From Firmicutes bacterium UBA5473 (GTDB lineage: Bacteria; Bacillota; DTU084), in NCBI GenBank assembly GCA_002427165.1, contig DIQB01000057.1, forward strand, positions 1 to 25,706: a DNA stretch of 25,706 nt, read 5' to 3'. Below are positions 17,983 through 24,831 of this stretch, one piece after another. Below the pieces are notes generated by a model. It ran no database searches. It was not told the origin of the DNA and saw only the letters and a list, made by a program, of their open reading frames with translations. The position numbers and the translations under genes were made by a program. The first letter of the stretch is position 1, and each line of letters begins with the position of its first letter.

Positions 17983-19326
17983 TTAAAAGCCTTCAACTGG
18001 GCCTGCCTTATCGAATATGTCTTTTTGAACCTTATCTGCACAATTCTTCATTTCTTTGGCAGGGTCTGCATTTTTATTGAGTAAAACCGCTTGAATAGGC
18101 TGCACTAAATATTGTTTAACTTTATCCCAGTATGGAAAGTAAGGTTCGGGTCTTGAGTATTTGCTCTGCTCCTCTACTGCAGTTGACCATTGTGCAGGGA
18201 AGTCCACATAATCTGATTGTAATAAGCCCTTCCAAATTGGTGTTGCAGGAGCAAGGATTCCATACTTTTCCTGTAGTTTCCAGCGTTTGATCATCGTCTC
18301 TTTGCTAACATTATATTTAATATATTCAAAAACTGCCTGCTGTTTTTCTTCGCTTATTGTGGGGTTGATAATATATACCCTAGGTGCCATCTGGCTAACT
18401 GACGTTCCTGATGGTCCTGCTGGAAGGGGGGCAAGACCAATATGCTCCGAACTAAGACCTAGCTTCAATAATTTAGGCATATCTTGGGCGTAAAACTTAT
18501 ACATAGCGCTCCTACCTGTAACGAAATCATTGATCAACTCAGAAATATCTTGGAGCACGTTGTTTTGAATAACGTCATGCTTCCAGCGTAGATCCTTATA
18601 ATACTGCAAAGCCTCAATTCCTGGCTTTTCCTGGAAGGTAGCTTTCATGATTTTCGTTTTAGGGTCTACCTTCATAAAGTCTCCGCCTGCTTGCCAGACA
18701 TAATCCATAAAGTGCCAGGCTGCAAAATCCATACCAAGCATCCCAAAACCGTACCGGTTTTCAGCTTTATTTGTTAATCGTTTCGCATATTCAACTAGTT
18801 CATCCCAATTTTCAGGAGGCGTTTGTGGGTTCAACCCCACTTTCTGATAAACATCAGTCCTATATGCCAAAAGCATAATGTAGTACTCACGAGGCAAACC
18901 ATAATACCTACCATCTTTAATAACAGGTTCTAACATATTAGTATATATTTTATCTTCTTGTCCCCATTTTTTAACTAAATCTGTAATATCAGCAGCAAAT
19001 CCTTGTTCAATGTAAGTACGGGTATCAACACCTGGGATATCGGCCATATCTGGACCTGTCCCTCCTGCCATGGCTGTAGCGAAGATTTTTCGCTCTTCGC
19101 CTGAAGGTGCCGAGCGCCTTATGACATTAATATTAGGATGCGTCCGATCGAACTCCTCGCGAATTTCCCGCTCTACTTTTATATCAGGTGAATCGCCAAT
19201 AAGTTCCCCTTCCCAAGTGACGATTGTCACAGCTTCATCAGTAGAAGCTTTCTTTTGCTTACAACCAGAGATCACTACAATACAGAGCGCTAAAACTAAT
19301 AGTAAAACAGGGATCTTTCTTTTCAC
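17983..19326 (-). CDS. ABC transporter sugar-binding lipoprotein (family 1)
   Basis: A 447-residue extracytoplasmic solute-binding protein of the maltose/oligosaccharide type. The signal peptide ends in a lipobox (VISGC), so it is membrane-anchored. It has typical features: VTIVTWEG near the N-terminus, FDRTHPNINV, and the MAGGTGPDMADIPG segment of family 1 binding proteins. The GTG start follows the repressor stop directly (TAGGTG), with GGAGGT seven bases upstream, so the two are translationally coupled. It feeds the two permeases encoded upstream at 20549-22770. Expression is tied to the repressor's own promoter rather than to the permeases. Substrate cannot be read from sequence; neighbours suggest a glycan-derived oligosaccharide. 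Confidence 0.9.
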   Translation of the reverse strand: MKRKIPVLLLVLALCIVVISGCKQKKASTDEAVTIVTWEGELIGDSPDIKVEREIREEFDRTHPNINVIRRSAPSGEERKIFATAMAGGTGPDMADIPGVDTRTYIEQGFAADITDLVKKWGQEDKIYTNMLEPVIKDGRYYGLPREYYIMLLAYRTDVYQKVGLNPQTPPENWDELVEYAKRLTNKAENRYGFGMLGMDFAAWHFMDYVWQAGGDFMKVDPKTKIMKATFQEKPGIEALQYYKDLRWKHDVIQNNVLQDISELINDFVTGRSAMYKFYAQDMPKLLKLGLSSEHIGLAPLPAGPSGTSVSQMAPRVYIINPTISEEKQQAVFEYIKYNVSKETMIKRWKLQEKYGILAPATPIWKGLLQSDYVDFPAQWSTAVEEQSKYSRPEPYFPYWDKVKQYLVQPIQAVLLNKNADPAKEMKNCADKVQKDIFDKAGPVEGF

Positions 19327-20331
19327 CTAGCTTACCTCCTCTTGAAATTCTTGTTTGGACGATTCCCTTATGATCAATTCACCTGGCAAAAGCACTTGCT
19401 TCTTAGCTTTCTTTCCTGACAATAGCTTAATTAATAATCCTGCAGCCTCTTCCCCTAATTTATCCATAGGAAGCCGCATGCTGCTGATTGGGGGATCTAG
19501 GGATGAAATCAGTGGCACATCATTGATACCAACCAATGCTACGTCTTTGGGGACACGAAGCCCTCTTTCTTTGATGGCCCGCAGCGCACCTGCGATCAAA
19601 AAATCTTCACCAAAAAAAGCTGTGGGGTGGTTTGGAAGCTCTAGAAGTTCACTCGCTAGCTTATATCCCTCCTCCTCTGACCAGTCTCCAAATCTGATGC
19701 ACTGTAATCCTCCTAGAAACTGTTCTGAAGCCTTGCGATATCCCTTTAGTAATGCACGGTTAATCCAAAAATCCTCAGGTCCACTTAAATATGCAATTCG
19801 CCGGTGGCCTGCTTGAGATAAATGTTCTGTAATATCCATGGCGACTTTTTCATAATCTATGTTTACCACATACCGTTTTTCATCTGGTTCGCGATTCAAA
19901 AGCACAAAAGGTATGTTCTGGCTTTCTAGAAACTTAATCTCTTCCTCAGTTGTCTCCTGTGTTGGAATTAATATTCCGTCTAAATAATTCCGAGCAGCTA
20001 CTTCCCCTTTATTTGTATCCTCATCTGTCAGAACTAAAAGCAAATTATAGCCTTCTTCGGCGGCAACCCTAGTTGCCCCCTGAAGAACCTGAGACAGCGT
20101 TGGATGCATAGCATGCTCCATCTGAAAAATATAAAACCCGATTATTCCCGTTTTCTGTCCGGCAAGAGAGCGGGCAGCAATATTGGGGCGGTAGTTCATT
20201 TTTTTTGCGAGCTCTTGGATCTTTTGTTTTACCTCTACACTAATTAAATTAGAATCATTCAAAGCTCGCGATACTGTTGGCTGGGAATAACCAGATATTT
20301 TAGCCAAATCATTAACCGTTACTTTTTTCAT
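19327..20331 (-). CDS. LacI-family transcriptional repressor
   Basis: A 334-residue regulator. An N-terminal helix-turn-helix (VTVNDLAKISGYSQPTVSRALN) and hinge (NYRPNIAARSLAGQKTG) precede a periplasmic-binding-protein-like effector domain. The hinge Ala-Arg-Ser-Leu contains the minor-groove leucine typical of the family. The ATG at 20331 is chosen because AGGTGG ends five bases upstream; a GTG at 20340 lies inside that ribosome binding site. The gene is preceded by two palindromes of the kind expected for LacI proteins, with another pair before the permeases, so it probably represses both units and itself. The effector is probably the imported sugar. Confidence 0.95.
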   Translation of the reverse strand: MKKVTVNDLAKISGYSQPTVSRALNDSNLISVEVKQKIQELAKKMNYRPNIAARSLAGQKTGIIGFYIFQMEHAMHPTLSQVLQGATRVAAEEGYNLLLVLTDEDTNKGEVAARNYLDGILIPTQETTEEEIKFLESQNIPFVLLNREPDEKRYVVNIDYEKVAMDITEHLSQAGHRRIAYLSGPEDFWINRALLKGYRKASEQFLGGLQCIRFGDWSEEEGYKLASELLELPNHPTAFFGEDFLIAGALRAIKERGLRVPKDVALVGINDVPLISSLDPPISSMRLPMDKLGEEAAGLLIKLLSGKKAKKQVLLPGELIIRESSKQEFQEEVS

Positions 20332-20368
20332 TTTTACCACCTATAATCTTCATTAGAACACATTTCTT

Positions 20369-20382
20369 TGCATTCGGATGCA
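20369..20382. promoter_or_regulatory. Candidate LacI operator, inner site before the repressor gene
   Basis: TGCATTCGGATGCA, a palindrome with one central mismatch and a central CG as LacI-family operators have. It lies in the repressor gene's leader, 65 bases (centre to centre) from the outer operator. Confidence 0.75.
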
Positions 20383-20433
20383 TGCGTAGCTAAAAAAAGA
20401 TCCCATTTTTAATTGTTTGTGTATAGCCATATG

Positions 20434-20447
20434 TGCATACGAATGCA
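20434..20447. promoter_or_regulatory. Candidate LacI operator, outer site at the repressor promoter
   Basis: TGCATACGAATGCA, flanked by G and C so that the symmetry extends to 16 bases. It starts five bases after the TATAAA box on the minus strand and so would cover the transcription start. Confidence 0.8.
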
Positions 20448-20452
20448 CTGCA

Positions 20453-20482
20453 TTTATATTATTCGCCAAGGATTTCCAAATT
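20453..20482 (-). promoter_or_regulatory. Candidate promoter for the repressor and surface-protein operon
   Basis: Minus-strand TATAAA at 20458-20453 with an upstream block (AGAAGGAATTTGGAA) shared with the permease promoter. No good -35 hexamer stands at the right distance. The operator immediately downstream supports a start near 20447. Confidence 0.5.
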
Positions 20483-20548
20483 CCTTCTGTATGGTTAAGA
20501 TTTGTTAATTTGAATTTACGCTTTTCGTTACAATTCCTTCCTATGCCC

Positions 20549-21868
20549 CTACCCCTTAATCCCTGTCATCACAATTCCCTCGAGGATATACTGCTGGAAG
20601 AAGACGAACATTAGAATCACAGGCAATGCTCCCAGAACCAAGCTTGCCATCACTATATTGGGCTCCCCTGCACTGTTTTGTAGCTGATAGAGCCCTACCA
20701 TCAAGGTCCACAGTTCCTTCTTCTGGATCACAATAAAGGGCCACATAAAATCATTCCAAGAGCCCATAAAACCCATGATCCCTAGCACTGCAAACACAGG
20801 CTTGGAAAGGGGCATTGCGATCTTTGTGAAAACATTCATCTCTGTGGCACCATCGATCCGGGCTGCATCCAAAAGCTCCATAGGCAGCTGATCAAAAAAA
20901 CCTTTGAACAGGTACACTGCAAAACCCGAGGCGCCTGCAGGCAGAATTAGAGCCCAGAAGGTATTGAGAAGATTCGCATGTGGAAACGGAATCCCAAACA
21001 GAGATCTGAAAGGGAATTCTTTCAAGATCAGGTAGTTGGGGATGGTAAGTACCATGCCTGGAATCATCATGGTCCCGATAAAGAACAAGAGTAGCACCCT
21101 GCCCCAAGCAGGTGAGACCAGCCTTGAGACAGCATAGGCTGAGAGCGAACAAACTAGTAACTGCCAGGCTACAGAGAGAATCGCCACAACCAAACTATTG
21201 CCGAAAAAGCGGCTGATCGGCATCTCACCTAATGCTGTATAGGCCTTTCGATAGCTATCGAAAATAGGAGAGAAACTTCTGCCCACAAGAATGCTCCGGG
21301 GCGTGGAGGCAAGATCGGCTTTAGTCAATACTTCTGCTGCCACAACTCGCAGTTCACTCTGTTTTGCGGGCGGTGGTGTAGGCTCTATATTCTTGCCATC
21401 AGGGTAAAAGCGACCACCTAATTCTTTGGAGATACCCCCGGCTCCCGCAATCCAGTCTTGCCTTTCTGTGGCTTTTGAGACTGTAGCTGCCTCCCATAGC
21501 TTCTTTGCCTGAAACTGAGGTGCATCCAGTTCATAGACAAGTTTACCATGGGCAAAAAATTTTGTTCTAACCTCTTTTACATCCGGCCTTTTTTGGAGAA
21601 GATAGAAGCTTGCGAGAACTGCATCTGCCTCTAGCTGTTTTTTTGTTGCCCCCTCTGGAGCATTGAACTGAAACTCCACCATAGTAGGCCTAGGCGGAAT
21701 CAGTTTGGGCGGGAGTTTATAGATTTCAATGTTATCTTTGAATGAGGACGAGAGCATCCACAAAAACGGAAAGATCTGCGTTACAGCTCCCAAGATCAAA
21801 AGAATATAGATTGTGATTAAAATACCCCGATTTTTCGAGTCTTTTTCTGATGGTTGAATAATAGGCAT
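20549..21868 (-). CDS. ABC sugar transporter permease, MalG type, with large extra segment
   Basis: A 439-residue inner-membrane permease, against about 270-300 for usual MalG-type proteins. Transmembrane helix 1 is at about 17-38; the remaining helices begin at about 223. The conserved EAA loop (ELLDAARIDGATEMNVFTKI) at about 331-350 would contact the transporter ATPase. Residues about 61-203, between helix 1 and the FDSYRKAY segment that usually follows directly, are extra: a soluble alpha/beta-looking region with a proline-rich end. It would face outside the cytoplasm. GGAAGGG precedes the ATG by seven bases and the gene lies 17 bases after the MalF-type permease. No ATPase gene is nearby. 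Confidence 0.9.
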   Translation of the reverse strand: MPIIQPSEKDSKNRGILITIYILLILGAVTQIFPFLWMLSSSFKDNIEIYKLPPKLIPPRPTMVEFQFNAPEGATKKQLEADAVLASFYLLQKRPDVKEVRTKFFAHGKLVYELDAPQFQAKKLWEAATVSKATERQDWIAGAGGISKELGGRFYPDGKNIEPTPPPAKQSELRVVAAEVLTKADLASTPRSILVGRSFSPIFDSYRKAYTALGEMPISRFFGNSLVVAILSVAWQLLVCSLSAYAVSRLVSPAWGRVLLLFFIGTMMIPGMVLTIPNYLILKEFPFRSLFGIPFPHANLLNTFWALILPAGASGFAVYLFKGFFDQLPMELLDAARIDGATEMNVFTKIAMPLSKPVFAVLGIMGFMGSWNDFMWPFIVIQKKELWTLMVGLYQLQNSAGEPNIVMASLVLGALPVILMFVFFQQYILEGIVMTGIKG

Positions 21869-21885
21869 TCTCTAACCCTTCCTTT

Positions 21886-22770
21886 CTAGGAGTCTGGATC
21901 TGTCTTGAAGAAGCGAACCTGAAGCCAGGTCAGCACCAAAAGGAAAACAAAAAGCATTACAGCCATGGTGGTGCCATAGCCCATGCGATAAAAGTTGAAG
22001 GCCTCCTCGTAGATATACAGGGCTACAACCTTGGTGCTATTGAGCGGTCCGCCACCTGTGTAGACAAAGGGCGCTTCAAACATCTGAAAGGCCCCAATCA
22101 GTCCCATAATGAGCATGATTCCCATCATAGGCACGATTCGAGGAAGGGTGATATACCTTAATTTCTGCCAATAACCTGCTCCATCGATGATTGCTGCCTC
22201 ATACATGGATTTTGGTATCCCCTGAAGAGCTGCCAGATAAATAAGAGCAGTGTAGCCTGGGGCAAAAAAGCCCGGAAGCACAAGACAGAGCTTGGCAAGT
22301 TTGGGGTCATTGAGCCAGCCCAAAGGCTGGGCGCCCAAGCCCTGCCTGATAATGTTCAAAAGACCATAGTCTGGGTTATAGAACCATTTCCACAGCACAA
22401 TTGTTACCATAGCCGGCATAATAGCAGGGATGATATAGATGGTGCGGAAGACCACATTCCCTCCCCTAACCTCATCTAGAAGAACGGCTAAAATTATGGG
22501 GATGAAAAAGCCCAAAAGACTCAGGCCCACAATTGTAGCTGTGTTTTTCCACACCAAGTTCACCATGGGATCTTGCAAAGCACGGGTGTAATTACCAAGC
22601 CCCACAAATTTTCCCGGTGGATTCATGATGCTATAGTCGTAAAAGCTCATGATAATTGCTTTTACCATGGGGTAATAACGAAAGAGTAAAAAGGTTAGGA
22701 TTCCAGGCAATAAAAAGAGTACTGCTGCCCATTTGGGTTTATTAAAAGCGCTGTAATGTTTTTCCTGCAT
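21886..22770 (-). CDS. ABC sugar transporter permease, MalF/UgpA type
   Basis: A 294-residue inner-membrane permease with six predicted helices. It begins with a short cytoplasmic tail and helix 1 (AAVLFLLPGILTFLLF); the EAA loop reads YEAAIIDGAGYWQKLRYITLP. It pairs with the MalG-type permease downstream to import a sugar or oligosaccharide delivered by the lipoprotein at 17983-19326. The only in-frame ATG is at 22770, but the strong AAGGAGGG at about 22791-22798 is 20 bases upstream, unusually far; a TTG seven bases after it opens a 13-codon overlapping frame instead. First gene of its transcription unit with a leader of about 275 bases. Confidence 0.93.
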   Translation of the reverse strand: MQEKHYSAFNKPKWAAVLFLLPGILTFLLFRYYPMVKAIIMSFYDYSIMNPPGKFVGLGNYTRALQDPMVNLVWKNTATIVGLSLLGFFIPIILAVLLDEVRGGNVVFRTIYIIPAIMPAMVTIVLWKWFYNPDYGLLNIIRQGLGAQPLGWLNDPKLAKLCLVLPGFFAPGYTALIYLAALQGIPKSMYEAAIIDGAGYWQKLRYITLPRIVPMMGIMLIMGLIGAFQMFEAPFVYTGGGPLNSTKVVALYIYEEAFNFYRMGYGTTMAVMLFVFLLVLTWLQVRFFKTDPDS

Positions 22771-22783
22771 CGCTATGGCACAA
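22742..22783 (-). other. Possible 13-codon leader peptide overlapping the permease start
   Basis: TTG at 22783 lies seven bases after AAGGAGGG, and its frame runs 13 codons to TAA inside the permease gene. It could couple translation to the permease ATG 11 bases further on, or be chance. Confidence 0.2.
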
Positions 22784-22850
22784 GGCCGTTCCCTCCTTTT
22801 AAGATTGGATGTTAATGTAAGATATCTCCTAATCCCACTTTCACTCCAGC

Positions 22851-22866
22851 TGACATGTACTTGTCA
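22851..22866. promoter_or_regulatory. 16-base imperfect palindrome in the permease leader
   Basis: TGACATGTACTTGTCA, symmetric at 14 of 16 positions and unlike the LacI-type sites. It lies in the leader between the operators and the permease start. It could be a site for another regulator or a small RNA hairpin. Confidence 0.3.
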
Positions 22867-22946
22867 AAAAGCAGCTTCCATGGGTTGCTATTTTCTAGCA
22901 AAACTCCTTCATCGCAATCAACTAGATTTTAATTCGTTCTTCCTCT

Positions 22947-22960
22947 TGCATTCGAATGCA
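22947..22960. promoter_or_regulatory. Candidate LacI operator, inner site before the permeases
   Basis: TGCATTCGAATGCA, a perfect 14-base palindrome with central CG. It lies 85 bases (centre to centre) downstream of the outer operator, and is followed by the same CTAAAAAAA element as the equivalent site before the repressor gene. Confidence 0.8.
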
Positions 22961-23031
22961 TAAGCAACTAAAAAAAAGCGCTCCCCCCCATATGGTAATT
23001 AACGAAGCCTGGTTTTCCTTTTTGAATAAAA

Positions 23032-23045
23032 TGCATACGAATGCA
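23032..23045. promoter_or_regulatory. Candidate LacI operator, outer site at the permease promoter
   Basis: TGCATACGAATGCA, identical to the site at 20434-20447. It begins seven bases after a minus-strand TATAAT, so a bound repressor would cover the transcription start. Confidence 0.82.
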
Positions 23046-23052
23046 CTACAGT

Positions 23053-23084
23053 ATTATATTTCTCCATAGACTTCCAAATTCCTT
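23053..23084 (-). promoter_or_regulatory. Candidate promoter for the permease operon
   Basis: Perfect TATAAT at 23058-23053 on the minus strand, preceded by the GAAGGAATTTGGAA block shared with the repressor promoter. No strong -35 hexamer is at the usual distance. Start expected near 23046, at the edge of the operator. Confidence 0.55.
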
Positions 23085-23155
23085 CCGTTTGATTAAGATT
23101 TTTTAAATCTTTTTTTCATCTATGTAACATGAACTGTAAAAGTAATACCTCAAAC

Positions 23156-23184
23156 TTCAAATTTTGATTCCACTGCATTAAAAT
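23156..23184 (+). promoter_or_regulatory. Candidate promoter for the small membrane protein gene
   Basis: TTCAAA (23156-23161), 17 bases, TAAAAT (23179-23184). It lies 40 bases before the start codon at 23225. Confidence 0.4.
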
Positions 23185-23224
23185 TGAGCTTTTTGGGAGA
23201 GACTACCCTTGGGAGGTGTTGTCG

Positions 23225-23392
23225 ATGAAATCAACCTCTACTAGCTGGCTTGTGGCCGGCACTGGAGCAGTTGTGTCTGCTGTTGGCTGGCGCTTGTTGC
23301 CCAAAAAAATGGGGGCTGGAGTACTTGGCTTTGGACTGGCTCACGTATTGTTGGGACTTGCCGACCGCATGCGACCCGCGGTGAGACAATAG
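23225..23392 (+). CDS. Small hydrophobic protein, 55 residues
   Basis: ATG at 23225 follows GGGAGGTG by six bases. The product is hydrophobic with two probable membrane segments (SWLVAGTGAVVSAVGWRLL and MGAGVLGFGLAHVLLGLAD) separated by PKK and ending RMRPAVRQ. The glycine-rich pattern GFGLAHVLLG resembles short uncharacterised membrane proteins I recall from clostridial genomes, but I cannot name a function. It is on the plus strand, divergent from the transporter operon, and is followed by a hairpin and the DUF378 gene. Confidence 0.75.
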   Translation: MKSTSTSWLVAGTGAVVSAVGWRLLPKKMGAGVLGFGLAHVLLGLADRMRPAVRQ

Positions 23393-23397
23393 CCTCC

Positions 23398-23420
23398 AGC
23401 TCGGGCCTGGGGCCCGAGCT
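23398..23420 (+). terminator. Perfect 10-bp GC-rich hairpin after the small protein gene
   Basis: AGCTCGGGCC pairs with GGCCCGAGCT around TGG. It starts six bases after the stop. No T-run follows, so it may be a weak terminator or mRNA stabiliser between the two small genes. Confidence 0.5.
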
Positions 23421-23491
23421 ACAAAATTTCAAAAACACAAATTGCATAAATTACCTTCTGGGGGAAAAGCTAAAGCTAGGAGGTGAAGAAG

Positions 23492-23692
23492 ATGGATCGT
23501 TTAGCTTTGGTGCTAGTGATTATCGGAGCACTAAATTGGGGTTTGGTTGGTCTTTTTAGTTTTGACTTGGTGGCTGCAATCTTTGGCTCAGGCTCAACCT
23601 TCACCAGGATAATCTATACATTGGTTGGACTATCTGGCCTGTGGAGCCTCTCGCTCCTGTGGCGAGAGCGATCACAGACCGGTGGCAAGTAA
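23492..23692 (+). CDS. DUF378 family small membrane protein
   Basis: A 66-residue protein with the DUF378 pattern: MDRLALVLVIIGALNWGLVG, then LFSFDLVAAIFG and a second membrane segment IIYTLVGLSGLWSL. The motif GALNWGLVGLF is characteristic of this family (similar to YuzA of Bacillus). Two transmembrane helices are predicted; function is unknown. TAGGAGGTG stands about six bases before the ATG at 23492; a GTG at 23483 is part of that site. It is followed by a strong terminator. Confidence 0.92.
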   Translation: MDRLALVLVIIGALNWGLVGLFSFDLVAAIFGSGSTFTRIIYTLVGLSGLWSLSLLWRERSQTGGK

Positions 23693-23700
23693 GAACTGAT

Positions 23701-23728
23701 AAAGAGGCTGCTAGAGAGCAGCCTCTTT
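23701..23728. terminator. Bidirectional terminator between convergent genes
   Basis: AAAGAGGCTGCT (23701-23712) pairs perfectly with 23717-23728 around AGAG; A-runs and T-runs at the stem ends serve both strands. It lies between the DUF378 stop and the sugar kinase stop, overlapping the latter's last codon. Confidence 0.85.
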
Positions 23729-24677
23729 ATTCAATCTTGAAGATATATTGGTACCAACCGCTGAATTCTTCCTCTCGGGCAGCTAGAGCTATAGCGCCGC
23801 AGGCTGGATCCAATTTGGGCACAATTGGGTTGGCTCGGGGCATGCTCTTTTGCAATTTTAAAAGAACTTGCCGCAGAAGTGGTCCCCCCTGGCGCAGAAC
23901 TCCGCCTGTGAGGACAATATCTAGCTCTTGCTCAAGTAACCCTAGCTTTTGGGCGCAGGTCACTGCCATCAGTTCCAGCTCATCTGCAGCGCTCTCAATA
24001 ATCTGACAAGCTAGCATGTCCCCCTCCCCGGCTGCCTCAAGGACTATAGGGGCAAGGTCTGCAATCCGAAAACGAGAAGAGCGAGGGTATTGTTTGCCAT
24101 AGACATAGGAGAGAATCCCATCGAAGCTGTTGCAGCCAAGAAAAGAGCAGACTTTCGATGCCATAGAGGTTGAACGTCCCCTGCCATCATACATTTTGCC
24201 AATAGAGCGCAAAGCCTCCCGGCCCAGATCAAAACCACTTCCCTCATCACCGAAGGCAGCACCACCGCCGCCTGTAGCAGTGCAGGTGCCCTCCCGATTG
24301 CGACCCCACGACAGAGAGCCTGTACCTGCTATTAGCAAAATCCCAAACGATTTATCACTGCCGCTGGCAAAAGCAATCGGCGCCTCTCCTAAAAAATGAA
24401 ATTCTGAGTTCGGCAGCAGCCCCTTGAGGGAGTCGGCCAAAAGCGACTGGGCAGCTGGCACCCCAAAGACGCTTCGCGTCACCTGCTCTCCGGAAATACC
24501 ACAGCAAGAGAGGGCTTCCTCTATGGCCCCCATAATAGATCCATGTACACATTCTGCATCATCGAAGAGCTCATTGGCAGGGCCGCTTTTGCCCTCGCCG
24601 ATGATGAAGCCATTTTTATCCGCGATTAAGGCTTGGGTTTTTGTGCCCCCACCATCCACACCTAACAAATATCCCAA
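23727..24677 (-). CDS. BadF/BadG/BcrA/BcrD-type ATPase, probable N-acetylglucosamine kinase-like
   Basis: About 316 residues of the ASKHA-fold BadF family. VDGGGTKTQALIAD is the phosphate-1 loop, IAGTGSLSWG the phosphate-2 loop, and GGGGAAFGDEGSGFDLGR the family's glycine-rich region; VLTGGVLRQGGPLL near the C-terminus is the adenosine loop. Relatives of this length are usually N-acetylglucosamine or glucosamine kinases of the cytoplasm. Start: TTG at 24677, ten bases after AGGAAGAGG; a GTG at 24689 is only two or so bases from it. Role fits phosphorylation of sugars released by the GH123-type enzymes, but it is separated from the operon by the plus-strand genes. Confidence 0.85.
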   Translation of the reverse strand: MGYLLGVDGGGTKTQALIADKNGFIIGEGKSGPANELFDDAECVHGSIMGAIEEALSCCGISGEQVTRSVFGVPAAQSLLADSLKGLLPNSEFHFLGEAPIAFASGSDKSFGILLIAGTGSLSWGRNREGTCTATGGGGAAFGDEGSGFDLGREALRSIGKMYDGRGRSTSMASKVCSFLGCNSFDGILSYVYGKQYPRSSRFRIADLAPIVLEAAGEGDMLACQIIESAADELELMAVTCAQKLGLLEQELDIVLTGGVLRQGGPLLRQVLLKLQKSMPRANPIVPKLDPACGAIALAAREEEFSGWYQYIFKIE

Positions 24678-24711
24678 ATTAAAAAACACCTCTTCCTATT
24701 CGAACCCATAC

Positions 24712-24831
24712 TCAATTCTCATGGCAATGATCTCGCAGGTAGTTCTCAATTGCGAGATCCATAATCTCCAATACTGCTTGAGATAATTCCAATGCCCTAT
24801 TCGCCACCTGCAAGCTTTTCCCTTCTCTCAA
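24712..24831 (-). CDS. Tiny ORF overlapping the upstream gene stop, 39 residues
   Basis: TTG at 24831 overlaps the preceding gene's stop (TTGA), a usual form of translational coupling. It encodes a leucine- and glutamate-rich peptide, probably one or two helices, with ALELSQAVLEIMDLAIENYL. The LSQ-hydrophobic-hydrophobic pattern recalls Spo0E-like peptides, but the key aspartate of SQ-x-x-D is not in place, so the relation is doubtful. The same frame is open further up inside the neighbouring gene, so a -1 shift at GAG-TTT-TTT-C (about 24870), just after GAGGAGGAG, is an alternative. Confidence 0.4.
   Translation of the reverse strand: MREGKSLQVANRALELSQAVLEIMDLAIENYLRDHCHEN

Larger units (their letters stand above)
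22771..23224. other. 454-base regulatory gap between divergent transcription units
   Basis: It holds the permease promoter and two LacI-type operators (minus strand), a candidate plus-strand promoter at 23156-23184, a 16-base imperfect palindrome at 22851-22866, and a minus-strand open stretch of 38 codons at 22812-22928 without a convincing start. An AT-rich imperfect hairpin (AAGATTT/AAATCTT) at about 23095-23112 is followed by T's on the plus strand. No complete gene is convincing here. Confidence 0.6.

Noticed and set aside
19355..19816. 153-codon plus-strand open frame inside the repressor gene
   Set aside because: It lies fully antisense to a clear LacI gene, has a serine/proline-rich shadow composition and no proper ribosome binding site.
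22775..22963. 62-codon plus-strand open frame in the regulatory gap
   Set aside because: No ribosome binding site, it runs through the inner operator, and its composition is not protein-like enough.
23641..24786. Plus-strand open frames opposite the sugar kinase
   Set aside because: Antisense shadows of a well-supported BadF-family gene; they also cross the bidirectional terminator and have low-complexity serine/arginine content.
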